Position numbers and translations under genes: made by a program. This document shows, in pieces, positions 1 through 8,760 of a DNA stretch of 64,000 nt. Origin of the DNA: an uncultured Lachnospiraceae bacterium (GTDB lineage Bacteria; Bacillota; Clostridia; Lachnospirales; Lachnospiraceae); contig CAJUHG010000002.1 in the NCBI GenBank assembly GCA_910586005.1, forward strand, positions 42,187 through 106,186, read 5' to 3'. The notes under the pieces were generated by a model, which made no database searches, had not been told where the DNA came from, and saw nothing but the letters and a program-made list of their open reading frames with translations. How positions within the stretch are numbered: the first letter of the stretch is position 1; every line of letters starts with the position of its first letter.

Positions 1-76
1 CACCACAGTCTATGATATAATAATATTATGTGCCTAGAAGCGAAAAAACTATACAGATGAAAAGGAGTATATAATT

Positions 77-697
77 ATGAGTGATAAGAAAAAAAATTTA
101 TTTAGTACAATTGTAGTTTCCTTAATAGCAGGGATATGTATTCTTGTATCCATGTTAATTCTTTTTGTGCCCCAAATAGAGGTCAAGGATCTCTGTTATT
201 GTATTTGTGGTTCTGTAGTTGCTTTAGGCATTTACATGATAGTTCGATACTTTATGACTTCAGGGTATGAGAGGTTAAATGAATATGGATTTTCAGAGGG
301 AGTTTTATTTGTATTGTTGGGGATTTGTGGACTGATGAGTGCAGACCGTATTGCATCTTCTTTATTGACAGCAATGGGACTTCTCTTGTTGCTTTCTGGT
401 GTGATTAAATTACAATATGCACTTGATTTAAAGTGCATGGAGGATCGCGCTTGGATTGGATTTTTTGTTGTTACAATCGTGCTTTTAGGCTGTAGTGTTT
501 CTGTTATCTTAAACCCTTTTCAAGATATGCTGTTTTATCAGGATTATACAGCTATAATATTGTTGATAGATGGCATTGTAGAAATTATAAATATATTTTA
601 TTTAAATTATAGAACAAAGATTTATCTTAGAACGCTAGAAGAAATGAAACAAGAAGAAGGAAATATTTTTGAAGAAGTGGAAAAATCATCAAATTAG
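77..697 (+). CDS. DUF308-like small integral membrane protein
   Basis: The product is 206 residues with about six hydrophobic segments (near residues 10-32, 37-57, 75-92, 94-112, 125-146 and 155-175) and a charged C-terminal tail. The paired-helix pattern and the internal GVLFVLLGICGLM-type glycine-rich segment resemble DUF308/HdeD-type membrane proteins, but this is a fold-level resemblance only. An AAAGGAG ribosome binding site at 61-67 precedes the ATG. It stands alone before the nrdDG promoter. No function can be assigned; it probably sits in the cytoplasmic membrane. Confidence 0.65.
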   Translation: MSDKKKNLFSTIVVSLIAGICILVSMLILFVPQIEVKDLCYCICGSVVALGIYMIVRYFMTSGYERLNEYGFSEGVLFVLLGICGLMSADRIASSLLTAMGLLLLLSGVIKLQYALDLKCMEDRAWIGFFVVTIVLLGCSVSVILNPFQDMLFYQDYTAIILLIDGIVEIINIFYLNYRTKIYLRTLEEMKQEEGNIFEEVEKSSN

Positions 698-770
698 AAA
701 TTTTGAAATGTAATAAAAAGATTTGTCATATTCTGGAGATTATTTTACAAAAAATCATCATTTTTTTATC

Positions 771-799
771 TTGCTTTTTTAGAAAGATAATAATATAAT
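771..799 (+). promoter_or_regulatory. Vegetative promoter of nrdDG
   Basis: TTGCTT at 771-776 and TATAAT at 794-799 are separated by 17 nt, a good SigA-type promoter. Transcription would start near 806, inside the first NrdR-box-like site. Confidence 0.6.
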
Positions 800-802
800 A
801 AT

Positions 803-849
803 TAGGCATATATAGTATTATAAAATATTATATGTACTATATTTAGTGT
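803..849 (+). promoter_or_regulatory. Pair of NrdR-box-like operators
   Basis: Two copies resembling the NrdR box (consensus core CTATATATAG) lie at 806-815 (GCATATATAG) and 837-846 (CTATATTTAG, followed by TGT). Their cores are 31 bp apart, i.e. three helical turns, the paired arrangement known for NrdR. The first overlaps the predicted transcription start and the second lies just before the GGAGG site of nrdD. Seen: sequence and spacing. Inferred: repression by ATP-cone protein NrdR when dNTPs are plentiful. Confidence 0.6.
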
Positions 850-864
850 TTTGGAGGATAAAAA

Positions 865-3027
865 ATGAAGATTATCAAAAGAAGTGGCAAAGAAACAGGC
901 TTTGATTCGAGTAAGATTATAGATGCAGTTGCAAAGGCGAATCAAGAAGTAGCAGAAAGTGAAAGGTTGTCTCAAGAGCAGATTGAGGTAATTGCAAGAA
1001 GAATTTCAAAGTTTTGTGAGAATATGGAGCGGATTTACAATGTAGAAGAAATTCAGGATATGGTGGAAAATGAGATTATGAATTACAAAGCGTTCCAAGT
1101 TGCCAGAAAGTATATTACTTATCGTTACAAACGTGCACTGGTGCGTAAGTCTAATTCCACAGACCAACAAATTTTAAGTTTAATTGAATGTAATAATGAA
1201 GAAATTAAGCAGGAAAATTCAAACAAAAATCCTATTGTCAATAGTGTACAACGTGACTATATGGCAGGAGAGGTTAGTAAAGATATTACCAAACGTTTTT
1301 TACTTCCAGAAAAAATTGTACATGCTCATGAAGAGGGAATTCTTCACTTTCATGATACAGATTATTTTGCGCAACATATGCACAATTGTTGTCTGGTGAA
1401 TTTAGAGGATATGTTGCAAAATGGAACAGTTATTAGTGAAACCATGATAGAGCGCCCCAAAAGCTTTTCTACTGCATGCAATGTAGCAACACAGGCAATT
1501 GCACAGATTGCTAGTTCTCAATATGGTGGTCAAAGTATTACTTTATCTCATTTAGCACCTTTTGTAGAGGTTAGCCGACAAAAATTAAGAAAAATGGTAC
1601 GAGAGGAATTTGTGGCAGCATGCTTACCTTTGACAGAAGAAAAAATAAATGAAGTGGCAGAAATGCGTGTGAGAGAAGAAATTTGTCGAGGTGTGCAAAT
1701 GATACAATATCAGGTAATTACCTTGATGACTACCAATGGGCAGGCGCCTTTTGTAACAGTATTTATGTATTTAGATGAAGTTGCAGAGGGAAGTTTAAGA
1801 GATGATTTAGCATTAGTAATCAAAGAAATGCTTTTACAGCGAATGCAAGGGGTAAAAAATGAAAAAGGGGTTTATATCACACCTGCTTTCCCTAAATTGA
1901 TTTATGTGTTAGAGGAAGATAATATTAAAGAGGGAACTAGATATTGGGAAATTACAAAACTTGCTGCAAAATGTACAGCAAAGCGAATGGTTCCAGATTA
2001 TATTTCTGAGAAGGTCATGAAAGAGAATAAAGAGGGAAACTGTTATCCTTGTATGGGGTGTCGTTCTTTTCTTACGGTTTATAAAGACAAGGAAGGGAAT
2101 CCTAAATTTTATGGAAGGTTTAACCAAGGAGTAGTAACTTTAAATTTGGTGGATGTGGCTTGTTCTTCTAAAAAAGATAAGAATAAGTTCTGGGAAATTT
2201 TAGAGGAACGTATGGAATTGTGTAAAGAAGCGTTGATGCTCCGCCACAATCGTTTGAAAGGCACACCTTCAGATGTAGCACCAATTTTATGGCAATATGG
2301 AGCGCTTGCTAGATTAAAAAAAGGAGAAGTTATAGATAAATTACTGTATCATGGATATTCTACAATATCTCTAGGCTATGCAGGGCTTTGTGAATGTATC
2401 AGATATATGACAGGAAAATCCCATACAGATCCAGAAGCTACCCCTTTTGCTTTAGAGATTATGCAACGTATGAATCAAGCTTGTAAAAAGTGGGAAAAAG
2501 AGACAACCATTGCATTTAGTCTTTATGGAACTCCTTTGGAATCTACTACCTATAAATTTGCAAAATGTTTACAAAGACGTTTTGGAATTATTGAGGGTGT
2601 AACAGATAGAAATTATATTACCAATAGTTATCATATCCATGTGGCAGAAGAAATGGATGCATTTAGCAAACTGACCTTTGAAGCACAATTTCAAAAATTA
2701 TCACCTGGTGGCGCAGTAAGTTATGTGGAAGTACCTGATATGCAGGGAAATATTGAGGCAGTATTAACAGTAATGCAACATATTTATGATAATATTATGT
2801 ATGGAGAGTTAAATACAAAAAGTGATTATTGTCAAATTTGTGGATATGAAGGGGAAATTAGAATTGTATCAGACAAAGATGGAAAATTGGTATGGGAGTG
2901 CCCCAATTGTCAGAATCAAGATGAAAGTAAAATGAATGTTGCTCGTAGAACTTGTGGATATATTGGAACTCAGTTCTGGAATCAGGGGAGAACACAAGAG
3001 ATTCAGGAACGTGTATTGCATTTATAA
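865..3027 (+). CDS. nrdD: Anaerobic ribonucleoside-triphosphate reductase, class III
   Basis: This is the glycyl-radical enzyme that reduces ribonucleoside triphosphates to dNTPs in the absence of oxygen. The 720-residue product has an N-terminal ATP-cone (MKIIKRSGKETGFDSSKI, about residues 1-90), the long ten-stranded barrel region, the HNCCLVNLEDML motif near residue 173, a C-terminal zinc site (CQIC and CPNC) and the glycyl-radical loop RTCGYIG with the radical Gly at about residue 698. GGAGG precedes the ATG. It forms an operon with the activase nrdG 18 nt downstream, and NrdR-like sites precede it. Length and motifs are typical for the family, so the assignment is firm. Confidence 0.97.
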   Translation: MKIIKRSGKETGFDSSKIIDAVAKANQEVAESERLSQEQIEVIARRISKFCENMERIYNVEEIQDMVENEIMNYKAFQVARKYITYRYKRALVRKSNSTDQQILSLIECNNEEIKQENSNKNPIVNSVQRDYMAGEVSKDITKRFLLPEKIVHAHEEGILHFHDTDYFAQHMHNCCLVNLEDMLQNGTVISETMIERPKSFSTACNVATQAIAQIASSQYGGQSITLSHLAPFVEVSRQKLRKMVREEFVAACLPLTEEKINEVAEMRVREEICRGVQMIQYQVITLMTTNGQAPFVTVFMYLDEVAEGSLRDDLALVIKEMLLQRMQGVKNEKGVYITPAFPKLIYVLEEDNIKEGTRYWEITKLAAKCTAKRMVPDYISEKVMKENKEGNCYPCMGCRSFLTVYKDKEGNPKFYGRFNQGVVTLNLVDVACSSKKDKNKFWEILEERMELCKEALMLRHNRLKGTPSDVAPILWQYGALARLKKGEVIDKLLYHGYSTISLGYAGLCECIRYMTGKSHTDPEATPFALEIMQRMNQACKKWEKETTIAFSLYGTPLESTTYKFAKCLQRRFGIIEGVTDRNYITNSYHIHVAEEMDAFSKLTFEAQFQKLSPGGAVSYVEVPDMQGNIEAVLTVMQHIYDNIMYGELNTKSDYCQICGYEGEIRIVSDKDGKLVWECPNCQNQDESKMNVARRTCGYIGTQFWNQGRTQEIQERVLHL

Positions 3028-3045
3028 ATTTATGGAGCAAATATT

Positions 3046-3570
3046 ATGAATTATGCAAATATCAAAAAGGTGGATATAGCAAATGGAACAGGGGTAAGAG
3101 TTTCTTTGTTTGTCTCTGGTTGTACACATCATTGTGTAGGATGTTTTAATAGGGAAACTTGGGATTTTAAATATGGAACAGAATTTACAAAACAGACAGA
3201 AGGAGAATTGCTACAAGCGTTAAAGCCAACCTATATCGCAGGTTTATCGCTTTTGGGAGGAGAACCTTTTGAACCAGAAAATCAAAGAGCATTACTTCCT
3301 TTTTTAAAAGTTGTGAGGGGCACATATCCTGAAAAAAATATATGGTGCTATACAGGATATCTTTTTGAACAAGAATTATTGCAAAATAGCAGAGCAAGAT
3401 GTGAAGTGACAGATGAAATACTTTCATTGATAGATGTGTTGGTGGATGGAGAATTTGTACAAGAACAGAAGAATATTTCATTAAGATTTCGGGGTTCTTC
3501 TAATCAGCGAATTATTGATGTACAAGAAAGTTTAAAAACAGGCAGAAATATTTATATGATGATATCATAA
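3046..3570 (+). CDS. nrdG: Anaerobic ribonucleotide reductase activating protein (radical SAM)
   Basis: NrdG uses a 4Fe-4S cluster and S-adenosylmethionine to place the glycyl radical on NrdD. The 174-residue product carries the CxxxCxxC cluster motif as CTHHCVGC around residues 26-33, the GGEPF motif (SLLGGEPFEPEN) and the C-terminal IDVLVDGEF segment, all standard for this family. It follows nrdD by 18 nt and is surely co-transcribed. Length is typical. Confidence 0.96.
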   Translation: MNYANIKKVDIANGTGVRVSLFVSGCTHHCVGCFNRETWDFKYGTEFTKQTEGELLQALKPTYIAGLSLLGGEPFEPENQRALLPFLKVVRGTYPEKNIWCYTGYLFEQELLQNSRARCEVTDEILSLIDVLVDGEFVQEQKNISLRFRGSSNQRIIDVQESLKTGRNIYMMIS

Positions 3571-3654
3571 ATAAGAAAATTTTAAGATAATTTTTGCAAA
3601 AGATGAAAGACATAAGCGAGTATAGACAATAAAATAAGGAAAGTGATATAGAGG

Positions 3655-4041
3655 ATGAGGGTTGAGAAGAAACAAATAGAGAAAGAGTATTATAAAATTG
3701 TTCTAGTAAATATTCAGATGGATGAATATAAAATATTAAAAGGTCCAGAAGAGGAACAAATATTAACTCGTGTTTTGCAAGATGATTATCATTCCACAAA
3801 ATATGAAAAAATGCTTCAACTTCTTGCTTGGGAGTTAGTAGAGAAGGAATATCGGGAGGATTTTTGCTCTATATTTTCTTTGAAAAATATATGTAAAGAA
3901 TTTCAGAATGGAAAGGCTTTTATAAAATATTCTTATTTAAGAAATATTAAAGAAGAAAAACAAATGGTGCATACTAGAGTGTATCCAAGAACCATACAAG
4001 GAGAGGAGTTGAAAGAATTTATGATATATGTTACCGTATAA
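3655..4041 (+). CDS. Hypothetical protein, 128 aa
   Basis: I do not recognise this protein. It is charged, rich in Lys and Glu, without signal peptide or membrane segment, and ends in a plausible beta-strand (FMIYVTV). Only a weak GAGG-like ribosome binding site precedes the ATG. It sits 85 nt after nrdG and 32 nt before the L,D-transpeptidase gene, so it could be part of either transcript. The codon use resembles its neighbours, so I regard it as a real gene of unknown function. Confidence 0.55.
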   Translation: MRVEKKQIEKEYYKIVLVNIQMDEYKILKGPEEEQILTRVLQDDYHSTKYEKMLQLLAWELVEKEYREDFCSIFSLKNICKEFQNGKAFIKYSYLRNIKEEKQMVHTRVYPRTIQGEELKEFMIYVTV

Positions 4042-4073
4042 TCTGTAACAAATTTTAGAAACGAGGAATGCAA

Positions 4074-5549
4074 ATGGCAAAAAGAAAGCAAAAAAGAAAA
4101 CTAAGAATGATAATAGGTGGCATAAGTGGTGTGATTTTATTACTGCTTGCAATTTATTTAGGGTTTGCTTTTTATTTTAGCAATCACTTTTTCTTCCGCA
4201 GCAGAATTAACAATTGGAAAATAGGTGGAATGAGCCTAGAAAAGGCAGAAGAAAAAGTTGGTGATAGTGTGGAAGACTATTTGTTGACAGTATTTGACCG
4301 CGAGGGAGAAAAACACCATATCTATGGACAGGAAATAGGATGTGAGTATGTGCCAGATGGATCTATAGAGAAATTGTTAAAAACCCAAGAACCTTTCTGG
4401 TGGATAACGGCTATTTTTCATTCAGAAGATAATCAAGTGCCTATTACAATGAAATATGAAGAGGAATTGATTGCTGATGCAGTAAATGGAATGGACTGTT
4501 TTAAGAAGGAAAATATTATAAAGCCCCAAAATGCAGAAATTAAATTGGGGGAAGAGGGTTATTATGTAGAGCCAGAACAACCAGGAACAGAAATGGTTTT
4601 TGAAAATGTGCTAGAAAAAGTAAAACAGGCAGTTTCTGCAGGAGAGAATAGTATTACACTTACAGATGAGGATTATGTAAATCCAGAAATTACAAAGGAA
4701 AGCACTATCATTACAGATACCATAGACCGCATTAAAAAGTATGAAAATGCTGAAGTTAATTATGAAATCAAAGATTATGAAGAAAAATTAGACAAAGAAC
4801 AAATTCGGCAGTTTATTCAACTTGGTGATAATTATGAGGTTTCTCTAAAAGAAGATCAGATAGAAAGATATGTGCAAGATCTTGCAAGTAAATACAATAC
4901 TTATGCAGATGTGCGTTCTTTTAAAACTTCCGCTGGTGATACAATAGAAATTGGTGGTGGTGATTATGGTTGGATTGTAAATAAGCCCAAAGAAGCTGAA
5001 CAATTAAAAGCAGATTTAGAGGCAGGTGTTCCTGTTAGTCGTCCACCAATTTATTCACAGCGGCCATTTGTAGAAGGAAAAGATGATATTGGAACTACCT
5101 ATATAGAAATTGATTATACCAAACAACATCTTTGGTATTATGAAAATGGTAGTTTGGTAACAGAAACAGATGTGGTAACAGGAAATATCAGTAGAAATAA
5201 TGGGTCACCAGATGGTGTCTTTAAAATTGTTTATAAAGAAAGTCCTGCCGTATTGAAGGGGGAAGATTATGAATCAGATGTTACATATTTTATGCCTTTT
5301 GCTTATAATGTGGGAATTCATGACGCCTCTTGGAGAAATGGAAAATTTGGTGGGGAAATTTACAAAAGCAGTGGTTCTCATGGATGTATCAATGCACCCT
5401 TGGAAGTAGCACAAATGCTTTATGAAAAAGTGCAAGTGGGAACACCTGTGATTGCTTACTACAGAGAAAAAGTAGAATTGACAGCAGAAAATGCTAAAAT
5501 ATCTAATGCATTTTCTTATGTGGCGCCAGAAAATGGGGAAGACAGATGA
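4074..5549 (+). CDS. L,D-transpeptidase (YkuD) with PG-binding-like N-terminal region
   Basis: This is a membrane-anchored cell-wall enzyme expected to form 3-3 peptidoglycan cross-links or attach proteins to peptidoglycan. After a Lys/Arg-rich start comes one membrane helix (about residues 10-31), then an extracellular region resembling tandem PG_binding_4 domains, then a YkuD catalytic domain from about residue 340, with the motif SHGCINAP carrying the catalytic Cys and an upstream His. An ATG at 4068 is in frame but lies 1 nt from GAGG (4063-4066); the ATG at 4074 has proper spacing and begins MAKRKQKRK, so I prefer it. The stop overlaps the next start by 4 nt (ATGA), implying translational coupling. 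Confidence 0.9.
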   Translation: MAKRKQKRKLRMIIGGISGVILLLLAIYLGFAFYFSNHFFFRSRINNWKIGGMSLEKAEEKVGDSVEDYLLTVFDREGEKHHIYGQEIGCEYVPDGSIEKLLKTQEPFWWITAIFHSEDNQVPITMKYEEELIADAVNGMDCFKKENIIKPQNAEIKLGEEGYYVEPEQPGTEMVFENVLEKVKQAVSAGENSITLTDEDYVNPEITKESTIITDTIDRIKKYENAEVNYEIKDYEEKLDKEQIRQFIQLGDNYEVSLKEDQIERYVQDLASKYNTYADVRSFKTSAGDTIEIGGGDYGWIVNKPKEAEQLKADLEAGVPVSRPPIYSQRPFVEGKDDIGTTYIEIDYTKQHLWYYENGSLVTETDVVTGNISRNNGSPDGVFKIVYKESPAVLKGEDYESDVTYFMPFAYNVGIHDASWRNGKFGGEIYKSSGSHGCINAPLEVAQMLYEKVQVGTPVIAYYREKVELTAENAKISNAFSYVAPENGEDR

Positions 5550-6631
5550 AAGAGATAGATATCTATGGAACAATTGGTCCAGCTTGTGCAAAAGAAGAGA
5601 TTTTAAAAAAAATGTTTATATTTGGTATGACAGGGATTCGGGTAAATCTCTCACATGTGATGCTAGAGGAATGTGAGGAATGGATTCAGATAATAAAAAA
5701 ATCTGCTGCACAAGCTGGTATCATCCCCAAAATTCTGATGGATTTGCAAGGACCAGAGCTTAGAATTGGTAATTTGATACGACCTATTTTATTGGTAGAG
5801 GGGAAAATAGTATCTCTTAGAAAAAATCCATTACCTGTTTATCAGGTAAATAAAGAAACAATTCCACTTCCACCAATTATATTTGATTATTTAAAAAAGA
5901 GACAATTAATATTACTAGATGATAGTAAAATACAACTTGAAATAGTAGATAAAGAAGAAGATTTTGCAAGTTGTAAAGTGATACGGGGAGGTATGTTGCA
6001 ATCTAGGAAAAGTATTGCCATGCCAGAAATAAATTTGCATTTGCCTGTTTTAACAGAAAATGACAAGAAAAATATCCATATGGCAAAATATTATGGAATT
6101 ACAGGTGTTATGTTACCTTTTGTTAGACAGGCAGAAGATTTAAAATATTTAAAACAGGAATTACAAGATGCAGATGTAGATGATATAGAAATATTTGCCA
6201 AAATAGAAAATTTAGAGGGTATTAAAAATTTAAAGGAACTTATTCCATATTCAGATCAGATTGTAATTGCCAGAGGAGATTTAGGGAATCAGATGCCTTT
6301 GTGGGAATTGCCAGCAGTACAAGCTGATATTGCAAGACAATGTCAACAAGTAGGAAAACCTTATATGGTAGTGACTCAAATGCTTGCATCTATGGAAAAA
6401 CATGCAATTCCTACAAGAGCAGAAGTATCTGATATTTTCCGCGCAGTAATAGAAGGAGCTTCTAGTGTGATGGTAACAGGAGAAACTGCCATAGGGAAAT
6501 ATCCAGTGGAAGTGATTCAATATCTCGCGAATACAGTAAAATCTGCAAATTATTATCGCCTTTCCCATCTACCACTTGCACCACAGGGAAGTACTAACCC
6601 ATTGGAGGAAACAGGAAGTCCTATTTCTTGA
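5546..6631 (+). CDS. Short pyruvate-kinase-like protein lacking the C-terminal domain
   Basis: The product is 361 residues, against 470 or more for usual pyruvate kinases. It keeps the A-domain barrel and a B-domain-sized insertion: an N-terminal TIGPA, RVNLSH, DLQGPELR (the usual Lys is Gln), KIEN with the catalytic Lys, ARGDLG, VTQMLASM and PTRAEVSDIFRAV followed by TGETAIGKYPVE. The regulatory C-terminal domain is absent. Most catalytic residues are present, so it may still transfer phosphate between PEP and ADP, or act on a related enol substrate. It is coupled to the L,D-transpeptidase gene by an ATGA overlap and its 3' end overlaps the convergent methyltransferase gene by 79 bp. Confidence 0.8.
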   Translation: MKEIDIYGTIGPACAKEEILKKMFIFGMTGIRVNLSHVMLEECEEWIQIIKKSAAQAGIIPKILMDLQGPELRIGNLIRPILLVEGKIVSLRKNPLPVYQVNKETIPLPPIIFDYLKKRQLILLDDSKIQLEIVDKEEDFASCKVIRGGMLQSRKSIAMPEINLHLPVLTENDKKNIHMAKYYGITGVMLPFVRQAEDLKYLKQELQDADVDDIEIFAKIENLEGIKNLKELIPYSDQIVIARGDLGNQMPLWELPAVQADIARQCQQVGKPYMVVTQMLASMEKHAIPTRAEVSDIFRAVIEGASSVMVTGETAIGKYPVEVIQYLANTVKSANYYRLSHLPLAPQGSTNPLEETGSPIS

Positions 6632-7413
6632 GCATCTACAGTCCCATGAAATCTTTTTAACTCTGTTCCTAACATATAGGCAAGAACTGCAGGTTGTAAT
6701 CCTGTAGTATAGGAATTAATTAGAAAAAATAGTGGGTGGTCAGTGAGAAGTTGAGTACAAAGTTTTATCAAAGGATATAGATTGTCCTCAATTTTCCAAA
6801 TTTCTCCCTTGGGTCCTCTACCATAAGAAGGAGGGTCCATAATAATAGCATCATACTGATTGCCACGACGAATCTCACGTTCTACAAATTTCACACAGTC
6901 ATCTACAATCCAGCGAATAGGAGCCTCTGACAGACCAGAGGAAACAGCATTTTCCTTTGCCCAATAAACCATTCCTTTGGAGGCATCCACATGAGTGACA
7001 CTAGCTCCAGCAGCGGCAGCGGCTAGTGTGGCACCCCCTGTATAGGCAAAAAGATTTAAGACTTTTATAGAATGCTTTGCATGTCTTATCTTTGCGCTAA
7101 ACCAATCCCAGTTTACTGCCTGTTCTGGAAAAAGTCCTGTATGTTTAAAACGAAAAGGTTTTAAATGAAAAGTCAAAGAATTGTAATGAATCTCCCATTG
7201 TTCAGGTAAATGAAAAAATTCCCATTCTCCCCCACCTTTTTTACTGCGATGATAATGTCCATTTTTATGTTTCCAGCCTTTGTGGGTTTTTGGAGTATCC
7301 CAAATAACTTGTGGGTCTGGTCTTATTAAGATATAGTTTGTCCAGCGTTCTAATTTTTCACCTTTGGAACAATCAATCACTTCATACTCTTTCCAATTAT
7401 CTGCAATCCACAT
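6553..7413 (-). CDS. Class I SAM-dependent methyltransferase, RlmI/RlmK-like
   Basis: The 286-residue protein has the SAM-binding segment LNLFAYTGGATLAAAAAGA (about residues 118-136), an acidic residue at the end of strand 2 (VDASKGMV), and the catalytic-type motif DPPSYGRG near residue 197. This combination is typical of RlmI/YccW-type RNA methyltransferases, though the usual PUA domain is not evident. Its target is probably rRNA, but that is inference. It is the only minus-strand gene of the window, reads from a promoter at 7491-7519, and has an AAAGGA ribosome binding site. Its 3' end overlaps the pyruvate-kinase-like gene by 79 bp. Confidence 0.85.
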   Translation of the reverse strand: MWIADNWKEYEVIDCSKGEKLERWTNYILIRPDPQVIWDTPKTHKGWKHKNGHYHRSKKGGGEWEFFHLPEQWEIHYNSLTFHLKPFRFKHTGLFPEQAVNWDWFSAKIRHAKHSIKVLNLFAYTGGATLAAAAAGASVTHVDASKGMVYWAKENAVSSGLSEAPIRWIVDDCVKFVEREIRRGNQYDAIIMDPPSYGRGPKGEIWKIEDNLYPLIKLCTQLLTDHPLFFLINSYTTGLQPAVLAYMLGTELKRFHGTVDAQEIGLPVSSNGLVLPCGASGRWERR

Positions 7414-7490
7414 AAAAGTGTTTCCTTTCTAGGCTTTAAATTTTTATTTGTTCTCTTATTATTCAATCAGACACTTATATTGTCCTCTAA

Positions 7491-7519
7491 ATTATATAGC
7501 TGGATTTTAGTAGCGTCAA
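7491..7519 (-). promoter_or_regulatory. Promoter of the methyltransferase gene
   Basis: On the minus strand TTGACG (complement of 7514-7519) and TATAAT (complement of 7491-7496) are spaced by 17 nt. It diverges from the lgt promoter. Confidence 0.55.
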
Positions 7520-7577
7520 CCAGAATCATCAATTCTAACAATTTTAATAAGTAAAAATGCTATCATGATAGTACAGA

Positions 7578-7606
7578 TTGAATCTATTAGATAGAGATGC
7601 TATAAT
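7578..7606 (+). promoter_or_regulatory. Promoter of lgt
   Basis: TTGAAT at 7578-7583 and TATAAT at 7601-7606 with a 17-nt spacer; TGC directly before the -10 gives an extended -10 element. It lies about 64 nt before the lgt start. Confidence 0.6.
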
Positions 7607-7669
7607 ATACAAGAATAGTAATAGAAATTGCTATTATTTACTGAATAATAAGATGATTGGAGGAAAAAG

Positions 7670-8416
7670 ATGATTAATGATATACACCTTGGACCATTAA
7701 CAATCCATTTATATGGTGTTATGGTGGCAATTGGCTATATGAGCGCATTGCTTATTAGTGAGCATCGTGCAAAAAAACAGGGCTTAAACCCTGATATTTT
7801 ATTTGGAATATTTTGGTGTGCTGTGATTGGAGGGGCTGTAGGAAGCAAACTTCTCTATTATACAGTTAATATCAAAGATATTTTAAGAGATCCTTCTATT
7901 TTATGGAATTTACAAAATGGATGGGTGGTATATGGTGGAATCATTGGTGGTGTTGTTTCAGGTTTGGGATATTGCCACTATAAGAAGGTAGATTTTCTTC
8001 GTTACTTGGATTTGGTTCTCCCAGCAGTGGCTTTTGCACAAGGATGTGGGCGTATGGGTTGCTTTTTTTCAGGTTGTTGTTATGGAAGGGAAACAGATTC
8101 TGTATTTAGCATTCAATATTGGCAGTCAGATTATGCTCCAAATGGTGTAAAATTAATTCCTACTCAGATTTATTCTAGTATTGGAGATTTTGCAATGGCA
8201 TTTATTTTAATGATATATGCTAAACGAGAACCCAAAAAGGGAAAAATTACAGCAGTGTATTGTATCCTTTATAGTATTGGAAGGTTTATAATTGAGATTT
8301 TTAGAAATGATTACCGAGGGGCGTTTGGAATATTGTCTACTTCACAGTTAATTTCTATTTTTATTTTAATATTAGGAATAGTGGTATTTTTATGGGCAGA
8401 AAAACGTACTGTTTAA
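7670..8416 (+). CDS. lgt: Prolipoprotein diacylglyceryl transferase
   Basis: Lgt moves a diacylglyceryl group from phosphatidylglycerol to the lipobox Cys of prolipoproteins in the membrane. The 248-residue product has about seven membrane helices and the family signature region QGCGRMGCFFSGCCYGRET (about residues 124-142), preceded by the conserved WVVYGGIIGG segment and followed by PTQIYSS. GGAGG precedes the ATG. It is a single-gene transcript ending in a strong terminator about 110 nt downstream. Confidence 0.96.
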   Translation: MINDIHLGPLTIHLYGVMVAIGYMSALLISEHRAKKQGLNPDILFGIFWCAVIGGAVGSKLLYYTVNIKDILRDPSILWNLQNGWVVYGGIIGGVVSGLGYCHYKKVDFLRYLDLVLPAVAFAQGCGRMGCFFSGCCYGRETDSVFSIQYWQSDYAPNGVKLIPTQIYSSIGDFAMAFILMIYAKREPKKGKITAVYCILYSIGRFIIEIFRNDYRGAFGILSTSQLISIFILILGIVVFLWAEKRTV

Positions 8417-8504
8417 TTATTTTCCTTCTTCTCAAAATATAATATCTTAGAGGGTTTCTTAATCTTAGGACTTTATAAATTAGAAATATTACTTCACTCT
8501 TGCA

Positions 8505-8524
8505 AACTTTCTATTGTCATAAAT
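8505..8524 (-). repeat. Single arm of a dispersed hairpin repeat
   Basis: The complement of this 20-mer (ATTTATGACAATAGAAAGTT) is identical to 62550-62569 and differs by one base from 26165-26184. At those two sites it is the left arm of a hairpin; here no partner arm is seen. Confidence 0.6.
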
Positions 8525-8573
8525 AAAAATGTTCATCTTCTTTTTGATATAAAAGAAGATGGACATTTTTTTC
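8525..8573 (+). terminator. Rho-independent terminator after lgt
   Basis: A stem of at least 14 bp (GTTCATCTTCTTTT against AAAAGAAGATGGAC, one G-U pair) is followed by a run of T. The flanking A-run means it could work in both directions. Confidence 0.85.
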
Positions 8574-8655
8574 TATCAAGAAAGAGTTTATTATGTGAAG
8601 GTGTGAAAGTATCTTCTCGATAGAAGAAAACATGATATGTGTGTTACCTATATTG

Positions 8656-8664
8656 TTGTTTCAA
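8656..8664 (-). promoter_or_regulatory. Upstream operator-like site, TTGAAACAA
   Basis: The complement reads TTGAAACAA, identical to the two sites downstream of the promoter, and it sits inside a small palindrome (TTGTTGTTTCAACAA). It lies about 55 bp upstream of the -35 box, so looping between sites is conceivable. Confidence 0.45.
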
Positions 8665-8717
8665 CAATATAGTATTTATATAATATAAAAATAATAAAGA
8701 AATTGTTAAAATAAAAG

Positions 8718-8746
8718 TTGACAAACCCCAAAAATGCTGTTATTAT
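8718..8746 (+). promoter_or_regulatory. Promoter of the deoR-mtl operon
   Basis: TTGACA at 8718-8723 and TATTAT at 8741-8746 with a 17-nt spacer. It is immediately followed by two TTGAAACAA sites. Confidence 0.7.
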
Positions 8747-8760
8747 AAAAATATAAACTT

